From: Pseudomonas sessilinigenes | Lineage (GTDB): Bacteria > Pseudomonadota > Gammaproteobacteria > Pseudomonadales > Pseudomonadaceae | Length of the DNA: 64,000 nt | NCBI RefSeq assembly: GCF_003850565.1 | Contig: NZ_CP027706.1 | Span: 3,224,001-3,288,000, forward strand | Direction of reading: 5' to 3' | Shown here: positions 47,009 through 55,479 of the stretch, in pieces | Position numbering within the stretch: position 1 is the stretch's first letter | Layout of the letters: each line of letters starts with the position of its first letter | Translations under genes and position numbers: made by a program | Notes under the pieces: generated by a model | What the model saw: only the letters and a program-made list of their open reading frames with translations | Told to the model about the DNA's origin: nothing | Databases searched by the model: none

Positions 47009-48448
47009 ATGCGTATTCCTGCTTTTACCGTATCGGCGCTGCTGATCGCCCTGGCCCTGGGTGGTTGCTCCATGGCCCCGACCTATGAACGTCCGGCTGC
47101 GCCGGTCGCCGATAGCTGGAGCGGCGCGTCCGCCCAGCAGGGGCGCCAGGCCAGCGAACTGGATTGGCAGAGCTTCATTGTCGATCCGCAGTTGCGCAAG
47201 CTGGTCAGTACCGCCCTGGACAATAACCGTTCGCTGCGCCAGACCCTGCTGGACATCGAACAGGCCCGAGCGCAGTACCGTATCCAGCGGGCCGATCGTA
47301 TCCCGGGGCTGAGCGCGGGGGCCTCGGGCAACCGCCAGCGCCTGCCGGCGGACCTGTCCAGCAAGGGGCAATCCAGCGTGGCCAGCACCTACCAGGTCGG
47401 CCTGTCGCTGCCTGAGTACGAAGTCGACCTGTTCGGTCGGGTCAAGAGCCTCAGCGATGCGGCCCTGCAGCAATACCTGGCCACCGAGGAGGCGGGGCGC
47501 TCGGCACGTATCGCGCTGATCGCCGAGGTCACCCAGGCGTACCTGGTCCATGACGGCGCCCAGCGCCGCCTGGCCCTGACCCAGCAGACCCTGATCAGTC
47601 GCGAGTACTCCTTCGCCCTGATCAGTCGGCATCGTTCCGTGGGTAACGCCACCGCGCTGGACTACCAGGAAGCGCTGGGGCTGGTTGAGCAGTCCCGGGC
47701 CGACGAAGAGGCCGCCCTGCGGCAGAAACAGCAGGCATTCAATGCCCTGGTGCTGCTGCTGGGTACCCCGGATGCAGCGACATCGATTCCCCAGACCCAG
47801 CAAGACAAGCTGTTGCTGGTACAGGACATCGCTGCGGGTTCGCCGTCGTCGCTGATCGAGCGACGTCCGGACATCCTGGCCGCCGAACACCGTCTGCAAG
47901 CGCGCAATGCCGACATCGGCGCTGCGCGGGCGGCGTTCTTCCCGCGGATCACCTTGACCGGCAGCTTCGGCACCTCCAGTGCGCAGATGTCCGGCCTGTT
48001 CGATGGCGGCTCACGTTCCTGGAGCTTCATACCGACCCTATCGTTGCCCATCTTCGATGGTGGGCGTAATCGTGCAGGCCTGAGCCTGGCCGAGGCCCGC
48101 AAGGACTCGGCCGTCGCGGCGTACGAGGGCACCATCCAGACCGCGTTTCGCGAAGTGGCGGACGCCCTGGCCGCTACCGACACCCTGCGCCGGGAAGAAG
48201 CCGCTCGCCGCGCCCTGGCCAATACCAGTGTCGAATCGCTGAAGCTGGCCAAGGCACGTTACGAGGGAGGGATCGACAGCCACTTGCGCTACCTCGACGC
48301 CCAGCGTGCGAGCTTCGCCAATGAAACCGCGTTCATCGAGGCCAGTACCCAACGGCAGATCGCCCTGGTGAATCTGTTCCGCTCCCTGGGCGGCGGCTGG
48401 AAAGACAACCAGGACCAGCAACTGGCGCAACGCCAGGCGCAGCCCTGA
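47009..48448 (+). CDS. Outer-membrane efflux lipoprotein (NodT/OprM family)
   Basis: 479 aa from the ATG at 47009 (CAGGAG upstream), 5 bp after the pump stop. Lipobox ALGGC. Two OEP repeats are seen, with TKTY/helix signatures such as YQVGLSLPEYEVDLFGRVKSL and SFIPTLSLPIFDGGRNRAGL. It forms the trimeric outer-membrane channel of this pump, and may also serve the MexEF-like pump at 20.5 kb, which lacks its own channel. Confidence 0.9.
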   Translation: MRIPAFTVSALLIALALGGCSMAPTYERPAAPVADSWSGASAQQGRQASELDWQSFIVDPQLRKLVSTALDNNRSLRQTLLDIEQARAQYRIQRADRIPGLSAGASGNRQRLPADLSSKGQSSVASTYQVGLSLPEYEVDLFGRVKSLSDAALQQYLATEEAGRSARIALIAEVTQAYLVHDGAQRRLALTQQTLISREYSFALISRHRSVGNATALDYQEALGLVEQSRADEEAALRQKQQAFNALVLLLGTPDAATSIPQTQQDKLLLVQDIAAGSPSSLIERRPDILAAEHRLQARNADIGAARAAFFPRITLTGSFGTSSAQMSGLFDGGSRSWSFIPTLSLPIFDGGRNRAGLSLAEARKDSAVAAYEGTIQTAFREVADALAATDTLRREEAARRALANTSVESLKLAKARYEGGIDSHLRYLDAQRASFANETAFIEASTQRQIALVNLFRSLGGGWKDNQDQQLAQRQAQP

Positions 48449-48507
48449 TCGAGTGCCGGCGCCTACCCGGGGTCGCCTGGGCAGGTGCCGGTCAAGGAGG
48501 GTCATTG

Positions 48508-49128
48508 ATGCGTGCAATCGATGCAGGCATTTGGGTCTGCGGTGAATGTCATCAACTCAACCCGGCCAGCCAGGAGCGATCACCGCGCTGCAGCCGCTGT
48601 AGTGCGGTGTTGCATGCGCGCCGCCCGAACAGCATCAGGCGCACCTGGGCCTTGCTGATCACCGCGATGATTTTGTACATCCCCGCCAACCTGTTGCCGA
48701 TCATGACCGTCAACATCTTCGGCAGCGGGTCGCCGGCCACGATCATGAGTGGCGTGGTCAGCCTGGTCCAACTGGGCATGACCCCCATCGCCCTGGTGGT
48801 GTTCGTGGCCAGTATCGTCGTGCCCACCTTCAAGCTGATGGGCATTGCGCTGTTGCTCTACTCGGTGCAACGCCACCAGCCGATGTCCGCTCGCCAGCGA
48901 ATCGTCATGTACCGCTTCATCGAGTGGGTCGGGCGCTGGTCGATGCTGGATATTTTCGTCATCGCGATCCTGGTGGCCCTGGTGAACTTTGGCCACCTGG
49001 CGCGGATCGAGGCCAATCTCGGTGCCGCCGCCTTTGCCAGCGTAGTGGTGCTGACCATGCTGGCAGCAGTGACTTTCGACCCACGACTGATATGGGACAA
49101 CACCCACTTGGATAATGAAAATGAGTGA
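48508..49128 (+). CDS. pqiA: PqiA-domain membrane protein (half-size, copy 2)
   Basis: 206 aa from the ATG at 48508, with AAGGAGG upstream. Zinc-ribbon CxxC pairs (VWCGEC-like WVCGECHQL and RCSRCSAVL) precede four helices with ILYIPANLLPIMTVNIFGSG, the PqiA signature. It is translated together with the MCE-domain protein downstream (8-bp overlap). Its partner half lies 6.5 kb away at 41279, on the other strand. Confidence 0.88.
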   Translation: MRAIDAGIWVCGECHQLNPASQERSPRCSRCSAVLHARRPNSIRRTWALLITAMILYIPANLLPIMTVNIFGSGSPATIMSGVVSLVQLGMTPIALVVFVASIVVPTFKLMGIALLLYSVQRHQPMSARQRIVMYRFIEWVGRWSMLDIFVIAILVALVNFGHLARIEANLGAAAFASVVVLTMLAAVTFDPRLIWDNTHLDNENE

Positions 49129-51433
49129 CTTGCCTGCCCCCAAAAAACACCAGACCAGCAACTGGTCGGCGATCTGGATCCTGCCATTGCTCGCCCTGGT
49201 CATCGGCGCCTGGCTGGCCTGGCGCGCCTATGACGAAGCCGGCCCGGTGATCCAGGTCCGCTTCGAGAGCGGCGACGGCATCCAGGCCAAGAAGACCGAG
49301 GTGCTGTACAAGGGCATTTCGGTCGGCAAGGTGGTGGACCTGAGTGTCAGCGAAGACATCAAGGGGGTGATCGCCTCCATCGAGTTGACCAAGGAGTCCC
49401 GGGAGTTCCTGAACAACGATACGCGTTTCTGGTTGGTCAAGCCGCGGGTGTCCCTGGCGGGCGTGACAGGCCTGGAGACCCTGGTCTCCGGGGTCTATAT
49501 CGCGGTGGATCCGGCCAAGGGCGACAAGGGCGATCAAGGCGTGCGCTCCTATACAGCCCTGGCTGAACCGCCACCGATGTCCGAGAAGGTGCCCGGACTG
49601 CACATCACCCTCAAAGCCGACCGCCTGGGTTCCCTGGAGCAGGGCAGCCCGGTGTTCTACAAGCAGATCCTGGTAGGCCAGGTGAAAAGCTTCCAGCTCG
49701 GCGAGGACCAGCGCACCATCGAGATCAAGGTGCATATCGAGCCGGCCTACGCCGACCTGGTGCGCAAGCACACGCGTTTCTGGAACGCCAGCGGCATCTC
49801 GATCTCCGGCAGCCTGTCGGGCTTCAAGGTGCGCAGCGAATCGCTGCTGACCCTGGCCGCGGGCGGTATTTCCTTCGCCACGGCGGACAACCACCGCGAC
49901 AGCCCACCCACCGATCCGACCAAGCCGTTTCGCCTGTATGAGGACTACGACGCGGCCCAGGTCGGCCTGCGGGTGAAGCTGAAGATGAAGGACCTGAGTG
50001 AAATCGAGCCCGGGCGCACCCCGGTCATGTACAACGGCGTGCAGGTCGGCCTGGTCAAGACCGTCGACATGAACCAGGACTTCAGTGGCGCCACCGCCGA
50101 GCTGGCGATGGACCCGCGGGTCGAGGCCCTGCTGCTGGAGGGCACCGAGTTCTGGACCGTAAAGCCGAATATCTCGCTGGCCGGGATCACTGGCCTGGAT
50201 GCCCTGGTCAAGGGCAACTACATCGCCGTGCGTTTTGCCAAGAGCGGGGCGCCGCGCCGGGAATTCAGCGCCCGCTCCAAGGCGCCGCCCATGGACATGA
50301 ACGTACCGGGCCTGCACCTGGTGCTGACCAGTGACCGGCGCGGTTCGGTGGAGGTCGGGGCGCCGGTGCTCTACCGGCAGATCCGTGTCGGTAGCGTGCA
50401 GAGCTACCAGCTGTCGGCGGACAACCAGCAAGTGATGATCGGGGTGCATGTCGAGCCCGAGTACGCGCGCCTGGTAAACAGCTCCACGCGCTTCTGGAAC
50501 GCCAGTGGCGTGACCCTGAGTGGCGACTTCACCGGGGTCAAGGTCAAGAGCGAGTCGCTGCAGACCTTGATCAATGGCGGCATCGCCTTCGACACCCTGG
50601 ACCCCAAGGCGTCGTCCTCGGGCAAGGACCGCCGATTCGCCCTCTATGACAGTGAGGAGGCCGCCATGGCCCGTGGTGTGGAGCTCCAGCTGGGTGTCGA
50701 GGACGCCGAAGGCCTGCGCGAAGGTACGCCGATTCGGTTCAAGGGGCTGGTGATCGGCAAGGTCGAAGGCATCGGCTTGAAGAATGACCTGTCCGGGGTG
50801 TTGCTCAAGGCGCGCCTGGGGGCCAATGGCGAGCAGTTCGCCCGCAGCGGCACGCGCTTCTGGGTCGTACGGCCGGCACTCGGGCTGTTGCGCACGGAAA
50901 ATCTCGGCACCCTGGTTAGCGGTCCCTACATCGAGGCCTTGCCGGCGAGCCGTCCGGGAGAGCGCCAGACGCGCTTCCAGATCCAGGAAGAAGCCCCGAA
51001 CCTGCTCGGGCTTGGCAATGGCTTGCGCTTGACCCTGAGCGCTGCGGACAAGGGCTCGATCAAGCTCGGCAGCCCGGTGACCTATCGCAAGATGCCGGTG
51101 GGCAAAGTCATCGACATGAGCCTGGGACAACAAGCGGACCGGGTGCTGATCAGCATTCTTATCGAGCCGCGCTATGCACCGCTGGTGCACACCGCAAGCC
51201 GCTTCTGGAACGCCAGCGGGGTAGGCATCGAGGCGGGTCTGTTCAAGGGGGTGTCCGTGCGCACCGAGTCCCTGGAGGCGCTGGTGGCGGGCGGTATTGC
51301 CTTCGCCACGCCGGACAATCCGCAAATGGGCGAACAGGCCAGGCCAGGGCAGACCTTTGCCCTGTTCGATGCCGTCAATGATGAATGGCTGGAATGGGCA
51401 CCGAAGATCGCGCTCAAGGAAGCCTCGCGGTGA
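49121..51433 (+). CDS. pqiB: PqiB/LetB-like protein with six MCE domains
   Basis: 770 aa. ATG at 49121 chosen for GGA 8 nt upstream; an ATG two codons earlier has no room for one. A membrane helix (IWILPLLALVIGAWLAW, about 18-34) is followed by six MCE repeats beginning near residues 41, 158, 281, 397, 518 and 634, each with a GxxVGKV-like turn and a later RFW (once EFW). E. coli PqiB has three MCE domains and LetB seven, so six is intermediate. MCE rings form tunnels that carry phospholipids across the periplasm. Operon with pqiA. Confidence 0.88.
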   Translation: MSDLPAPKKHQTSNWSAIWILPLLALVIGAWLAWRAYDEAGPVIQVRFESGDGIQAKKTEVLYKGISVGKVVDLSVSEDIKGVIASIELTKESREFLNNDTRFWLVKPRVSLAGVTGLETLVSGVYIAVDPAKGDKGDQGVRSYTALAEPPPMSEKVPGLHITLKADRLGSLEQGSPVFYKQILVGQVKSFQLGEDQRTIEIKVHIEPAYADLVRKHTRFWNASGISISGSLSGFKVRSESLLTLAAGGISFATADNHRDSPPTDPTKPFRLYEDYDAAQVGLRVKLKMKDLSEIEPGRTPVMYNGVQVGLVKTVDMNQDFSGATAELAMDPRVEALLLEGTEFWTVKPNISLAGITGLDALVKGNYIAVRFAKSGAPRREFSARSKAPPMDMNVPGLHLVLTSDRRGSVEVGAPVLYRQIRVGSVQSYQLSADNQQVMIGVHVEPEYARLVNSSTRFWNASGVTLSGDFTGVKVKSESLQTLINGGIAFDTLDPKASSSGKDRRFALYDSEEAAMARGVELQLGVEDAEGLREGTPIRFKGLVIGKVEGIGLKNDLSGVLLKARLGANGEQFARSGTRFWVVRPALGLLRTENLGTLVSGPYIEALPASRPGERQTRFQIQEEAPNLLGLGNGLRLTLSAADKGSIKLGSPVTYRKMPVGKVIDMSLGQQADRVLISILIEPRYAPLVHTASRFWNASGVGIEAGLFKGVSVRTESLEALVAGGIAFATPDNPQMGEQARPGQTFALFDAVNDEWLEWAPKIALKEASR

Positions 51434-51471
51434 TCAAGCTGTTTTCAAGCCAATGTAAAAGGAGTCACGCC

Positions 51472-51975
51472 ATGTCCAGGCGCCTGTTGTGTACCGCACT
51501 GTTCACCGCCGGCCTGTGTTTCGCCGCACAGGCACAGGAGCCTTTGCCTTCGGTCCAGGAGGTAATGAGCGAGAACAAGGAGAAGATCAAGAACCAGATC
51601 GAAGCCCTCAATTACAAGCGCAAGCGCATGGTGGAGGCAAACATGGAACTCGATAGCGAACAGGCCGAGGCCTTCTGGCCGATCTACACACGCTATCGCA
51701 ATGAAATGGACGGGCTGAACAAGGACTCGTTCCAGCTGCTGGTGGAGTATGCGCGGGCCTACGGCTCCGGGGCGGTGAGCAATGAGGAGGCGGCAGGAAT
51801 GATCAAGACCTACAAGGCCCTGCACGAGAAGCAGCAGAAGGTCCTGTATCGCTACATTGATGAAGTCGCACAGCAGATGTCGCCAAAGATCGCCATGCGT
51901 TTCCTGCAGATCGAGGCGCAACTGGATGCTGCAGAAGTACTGCAGACCGGGCAGCAAGTACCGCTGCTCAAATAA
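51472..51975 (+). CDS. Secreted helical protein of the pqi locus
   Basis: 167 aa from the ATG at 51472, AAAAGGAG upstream. Signal peptide cleaved near AQA-QEP (residue 22). The mature part is helical and charged (EKIKNQIEALNYKRKRMVEANMELDSEQAEAFWPIYTRYRNEM-like region). The LDSEQAEAFWPIY segment recalls Spy/CpxP-like LTxxQ proteins, but the resemblance is weak. It lies 38 bp after pqiB, so a periplasmic role beside the MCE tunnel is plausible. Function unknown. Confidence 0.65.
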   Translation: MSRRLLCTALFTAGLCFAAQAQEPLPSVQEVMSENKEKIKNQIEALNYKRKRMVEANMELDSEQAEAFWPIYTRYRNEMDGLNKDSFQLLVEYARAYGSGAVSNEEAAGMIKTYKALHEKQQKVLYRYIDEVAQQMSPKIAMRFLQIEAQLDAAEVLQTGQQVPLLK

Positions 51976-51985
51976 ATGACAAACC

Positions 51986-52018
51986 ATGGCCGGCTGGGGC
52001 GACCCCGCCGGCCATTTT
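51986..52018. terminator. Terminator between the pqi operon and the convergent TetR gene
   Basis: ATGGCCGGC (51986-51994) pairs with GCCGGCCAT (52007-52015), with GGGG/CCCC extending the stem inward. TTTT follows on the plus strand. It ends the RND-pqi transcription unit just before the convergent TetR stop. Confidence 0.78.
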
Positions 52019-52587
52019 CATTCCGGCAGGTTGCTGGCGGCCGAGGCGACGCTGCCGTGGAGGAATATCTGCACCAGGGTGCTGGCCGACCTGGAACTGG
52101 CTGCGCGCCCGCGGCGTTCGGCGTCGACCATGCCGTAGACCAGATTGATGAACAGCTCGGTAAAGGCGGCGGCGCTGATGTCGATGCGGAACACTCCCAG
52201 GTGCTGCCCCCGCAGGAAAAATGCATCCAGGTCCTTGGCATAGGACTCTTCGTTTTCCAGGGGGGGAGTCTTCGGGCGGTTCTCGAATAGCAGCAAGGCC
52301 AGCATGTCACGGTGGGTGAGATGCTCCTTGATCAGGTACTGCAGGGCGTGCAATGGCTCGGCGCTGTGCAGCTCGGCGGTGCGGGTGATCTGTGCCAACA
52401 CGCCCTTGGCGTGCGCCTCGAGCTGGTACTCCAGGTTCGCTCGAGTGCCGTAGTGGCGGTTCAGCGTCGCCTTGCTGACGCCGGCCAGCACGGCAAGATC
52501 CTTCATGGTCGCACGGGGGTGGTTGACTATCGCGGTGGTCAGCAACTTGAGAAGGCGTTCATCATCAGGGGCCATGGGATCATTCAT
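52018..52587 (-). CDS. TetR family regulator, paralogue 3 of 3
   Basis: 189 aa from the ATG at 52587 (MNDPMAPDDERLLKLL); an internal ATG at 52575 aligns even better with the paralogues but has no ribosome site. HTH PRATMKDLAVLAGVSKATLNRHYGTRANL. The core LDAFFLRGQHLGVFRIDISAAAFTELFINLVYGMVDAERRGRAASSRS is shared with the TetR proteins at 8055 and 41967. It is convergent with the pqi operon and has its own operator copy over its promoter. Confidence 0.9.
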   Translation of the reverse strand: MNDPMAPDDERLLKLLTTAIVNHPRATMKDLAVLAGVSKATLNRHYGTRANLEYQLEAHAKGVLAQITRTAELHSAEPLHALQYLIKEHLTHRDMLALLLFENRPKTPPLENEESYAKDLDAFFLRGQHLGVFRIDISAAAFTELFINLVYGMVDAERRGRAASSRSASTLVQIFLHGSVASAASNLPE

Positions 52588-52643
52588 TTCCAGACAGATC
52601 GGGAAGGGCTTTAACAGAAAATTACTTTTGCTTGCATCCGAGC

Positions 52644-52672
52644 ATTGTAATTCACAATTGAGCCTTTGTTGA
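52644..52672 (-). promoter_or_regulatory. Promoter of TetR paralogue 3
   Basis: On the minus strand TCAACA (52672-52667), 17-bp spacer, TACAAT (52649-52644). The predicted start near 52637 leaves about 50 nt to the ATG. The -35 box falls inside the operator copy at 52659-52676. Confidence 0.5.
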
Positions 52673-52676
52673 TTCA
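52659..52676. promoter_or_regulatory. TetR-paralogue operator, site 3
   Basis: TGAGCCTTTGTTGATTCA matches 13 of 18 bases of the perfect palindrome at 7768-7785. Its own dyad symmetry is weaker. It covers the -35 box of the TetR gene at 52018, consistent with autoregulation. Confidence 0.5.
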
Positions 52677-52791
52677 TTTGAGTCTAGATGGATGTTTCCT
52701 GTGACAAGCGCTCCTGGCGTGATGGTGCTATCTGCTTGCCGGCGAGGAGTCAGCGAAGGGCAGGGCCGCCCTTCGCTGCACGGGGCGCGGT

Positions 52792-53982
52792 TCAGATTCG
52801 CTCGAAGACCACGGCGATGCCCTGGCCACCACCGATGCACATGGTGACCAGGCCGTAACGTCCCTGGATGCGCTGCAGCTCATAGATGCATTTCACCGCC
52901 AGGATGGTACCGCTGGCGCCCAGGGGATGGCCCAGGGCAATGGCGCCGCCATTGGGGTTGGTGCGCGCAGGGTCCAACCCCAGGCCCTGGCAAACGCCCA
53001 GTGCCTGTGCGGCGAAGGCCTCGTTGGACTCGATCACATCGAAGCTGTCCAGGCTCAACCCGGTGCGCTGCAGCACTTGCCGCACCGCCGGGATCGGGCC
53101 GGTCCCCATCACGGCAGGATCGACGCCGGAAACGGCATAGCCGAGCATCCGCGCCAGGGGTTGGACATCGTGGCGTTGGGCTGCGGCGGCGGTCATCAGC
53201 ACACAGGCGGCCGCACCGTCATTGATGCCCGAGGAGTTGCCGGCAGTCACCGAGCCTTCCTTGCGAAACGCCGGGCGCAATGCGGCCAGGGACTCCAGGC
53301 TGGCGTCGGTTTTCGGGTGCTCATCGGTATCGAACACCACCGTACCTTTGCGCGAGCTGATGTGTACCGGCACGATCTGCGAGCGGAAGTGCCCGGCGGC
53401 GATGGCGGCGTTGGCCTTGCGCTGGCTTTGCAGGGCAAATGCATCTTGCTGCTGGCGGGTGATGTCATACAGGCCTGCGACGTTTTCCGCCGTGACGCCC
53501 ATGGAGCCTGCGCCGAAGGGGTCGGTGAGCGCGCCGGTCATCATGTCGATCAGTTGGCTATCGCCCATGCGCGCGCCCCAACGCGCGGCTGGCAATGCAT
53601 AAAGCGAGCGGCTCATGGTCTCGACCCCACCGCCGATGGCAATCTCGCATTCACCCAGGCGAATGGCGTTGGCCGCCGTCACGATGGCCTGCAGCCCGGA
53701 CCCACACAGGCGGTTGAGGGTCAGAGCGGTCGAAGCCTGGTCCATGCCCGCTTGCAGGCCGGCAACGCGTGACACATACATGTCCCGTGGCTCGGTATGC
53801 AGCACGTTGCCCAACACGATTTGCCCCACCTGTGCCGGCGACACCCCGGCACGAGCGATGGCTTCCTTGACCACCAGGGTGGCCAGGTCACAAGCGGACT
53901 GATCACGCAAGGCGCCACCAAAACTGCCGATGGCCGTTCTTGCCGCACCTGCTACCACGATTTCCTGAGTCTCTTGAGGCAT
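52792..53982 (-). CDS. Acetyl-CoA acetyltransferase (thiolase)
   Basis: 396 aa from the ATG at 53982. Active-site Cys in LNRLCGSGLQAI (about 90), His in NGGAIALGHPLGASG (about 350) and second Cys in TMCIGGGQGIA (about 380) are all present. The N-terminus IVVAGAARTAIGSFGG is typical of biosynthetic thiolases (AtoB/PhaA/BktB type). It condenses or cleaves acyl-CoA with acetyl-CoA. It is divergent from the GlxA-type AraC regulator, its probable controller. It is not obviously part of the polyketide pathway that follows. Confidence 0.88.
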   Translation of the reverse strand: MPQETQEIVVAGAARTAIGSFGGALRDQSACDLATLVVKEAIARAGVSPAQVGQIVLGNVLHTEPRDMYVSRVAGLQAGMDQASTALTLNRLCGSGLQAIVTAANAIRLGECEIAIGGGVETMSRSLYALPAARWGARMGDSQLIDMMTGALTDPFGAGSMGVTAENVAGLYDITRQQQDAFALQSQRKANAAIAAGHFRSQIVPVHISSRKGTVVFDTDEHPKTDASLESLAALRPAFRKEGSVTAGNSSGINDGAAACVLMTAAAAQRHDVQPLARMLGYAVSGVDPAVMGTGPIPAVRQVLQRTGLSLDSFDVIESNEAFAAQALGVCQGLGLDPARTNPNGGAIALGHPLGASGTILAVKCIYELQRIQGRYGLVTMCIGGGQGIAVVFERI

Positions 53983-54048
53983 AGCGCTATCCAATCGTTG
54001 AGAAGAACCGCAATCGCGCCACTCTAGGCAGGCTGCCTGACCCTGTAT

Positions 54049-54066
54049 ATTGTCTATAAAGACAAT
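54049..54066. promoter_or_regulatory. Candidate operator between thiolase and GlxA-type regulator
   Basis: ATTGTC-TATAAA-GACAAT: 6-bp arms with a 6-nt spacer, 24 bp before the regulator's ATG and 67 bp from the thiolase ATG. A second dyad AGGCAG-G-CTGCCT (54026-54038) lies alongside. Both are assigned by symmetry and position. Confidence 0.4.
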
Positions 54067-54089
54067 TTCTATGCGAGATCGGACACTCC

Positions 54090-55073
54090 ATGCCTTGTGC
54101 TGCAATCCTGGCCTTCGATGGCTGCTACGCATCCAGTGCCACCGGCTTCGCAGACATCCTGCAGGTTGCCAACTCGCACCTGCAGCGTCAGGGGAGCAGC
54201 GCGCACGGCTATCAGTGGCGCTTCGTGTCGCTGTGCGGAGGCTTGGTCACCACCAGTAATGGCCTGGCTATCCAGACACAGAAGATCAAGCCCAGGGAAC
54301 GCTTCGACCTGGTGTTCATTCCCAGCATCCACTACGCCGGGAGCCGCGCATTCGACCAGCTTCTGGAACGTGAGCGCGCAGCCTGCACCTGGCTCGTGCA
54401 ACAGTGGCAAGCCGGTGCCTGGATCGCCGCGAACTGCACCGGAACCTTCCTGCTCGCCCAAAGCCAGTTGCTGGACCTGCGCATGGCCACTACCACCTGG
54501 TGGCTGGAGCGCCAGTTCCGCGAGCGCTTCCCGCGGGTGGACCTGCAACTGCGACCGATCCTCACCGAAGCCGACCGACTGGTGTGCGCGGGCGCCCAGG
54601 CTTCCTACCTGTTGCAGGCCATCCGGATGATCGAACGTTTCTCCGGTCGGGCGATCAGCACGCAAACGGCCAGGACCATGCTGATCGATGTCAGCCAGAA
54701 CACCCAGACCGCTTTTTTGCCACTGCTGGTGGAGCGCGAGCATGGCGATTCGCTGGTCAGCCAGGCGCAGCATTGGCTGCAAGGCAACATGCAGCATGAA
54801 ATCCGCATGACGCAGCTGGCCAAGGCCTTGTGCGTGAGTGAAAAGACCCTGGTCCGGCGTTTCAAGTCAGCATTGGAGATGACACCGCTGAATTATCTGC
54901 AAAACCTCAGGCTCGATGCGGCCCGGGCGCTTCTGGAACTGGGGGATCAGAACATCGACCAGATCGCCATCCAGGTGGGTTACCTAGATGTCAGTTCATT
55001 CTCGCGCCTGTTCCGTGAGCGCATGGGCATCAGCCCGGGAAGCTATCGCAGTCGCTTCGCCATGGGCGCTTGA
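54090..55073 (+). CDS. GlxA-family AraC regulator (DJ-1/PfpI plus HTH)
   Basis: 327 aa. The N-terminal DJ-1/PfpI-like domain covers about 1-190 (CAAILAFDGCYASSATGFADILQVAN, DLVFIPSIHYAG, WIAANCTGTFLLAQSQLLD, with the nucleophile-elbow Cys in ANCTG). The C-terminal AraC double HTH covers about 225-320 (RMTQLAKALCVSEKTLVRRFKSALEMTPLNYLQNLRLDAAR, VGYLDVSSFSRLFRERMG). It is divergent from the thiolase gene. Ligand unknown. Confidence 0.85.
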   Translation: MPCAAILAFDGCYASSATGFADILQVANSHLQRQGSSAHGYQWRFVSLCGGLVTTSNGLAIQTQKIKPRERFDLVFIPSIHYAGSRAFDQLLERERAACTWLVQQWQAGAWIAANCTGTFLLAQSQLLDLRMATTTWWLERQFRERFPRVDLQLRPILTEADRLVCAGAQASYLLQAIRMIERFSGRAISTQTARTMLIDVSQNTQTAFLPLLVEREHGDSLVSQAQHWLQGNMQHEIRMTQLAKALCVSEKTLVRRFKSALEMTPLNYLQNLRLDAARALLELGDQNIDQIAIQVGYLDVSSFSRLFRERMGISPGSYRSRFAMGA

Positions 55074-55479
55074 TCAACATTACCGCCGGTCATAAAAGTC
55101 TGAATTTTTTATATAGCCAGCAATTAAGTAAGTCTCGGGTGAAATTCTCAGCGGTGGCGGCTTTGATGCCTTTCGCTTTAATGATGCCTGCCTGAATTTT
55201 CAAAATAATATATGGAGCGTCATCGTTCGATGGAATTGAAATATAGGCAATCTTGAAAAGGTATAAGTTGAACTTTCTGGATTCTACGAAGCCTTGTATT
55301 GCATGGGTTCTCTGCTAGCGTTTGGCTCGCCTTGAAGGTCTCTTTCTAGCGGTCTCCAGAGTGAGTAGGTGTTCTTTCGTGGGATATCCCAGGCACTTGC
55401 ACGTGCTCGTAATTCCTTGCTGGAGACAAGGAGGACTACTAGGCCCGACTAATGATATGGATGTTTGGCGAGGTACTTC
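55074..55479. other. AT-richer leader region of the polyketide synthase gene
   Basis: About 400 bp, visibly richer in A/T than its neighbours in the left half (runs such as TTTTTTATATA near 55105 and AAAATAATATATGG near 55200). It must hold the PKS promoter. Near its right end lie a GGA-loop hairpin (55413-55433), a strong AAGGAGG (55428-55434) with no start codon at proper distance, and a 12-codon frame from ATG 55452 (MIWMFGEVLHGR) that overlaps the PKS start. Confidence 0.5.
55413..55433 (+). promoter_or_regulatory. Candidate RsmA/CsrA binding hairpin in the PKS leader
   Basis: TTCCTTG pairs with CAAGGAG (one T-G wobble) around the loop CTGGAGA, which displays GGA. GGA in a hairpin loop is the known RsmA/CsrA recognition feature, and Gac/Rsm control of secondary metabolism is common in Pseudomonas. 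The site lies 47 nt upstream of the PKS ATG. Inference from RNA shape only. Confidence 0.4.

Noticed and set aside
48959..51325. A 788-codon minus-strand frame opposite pqiB
   Set aside because: It follows the six MCE repeats in antisense and has no recognisable domain; pqiB is unambiguous.
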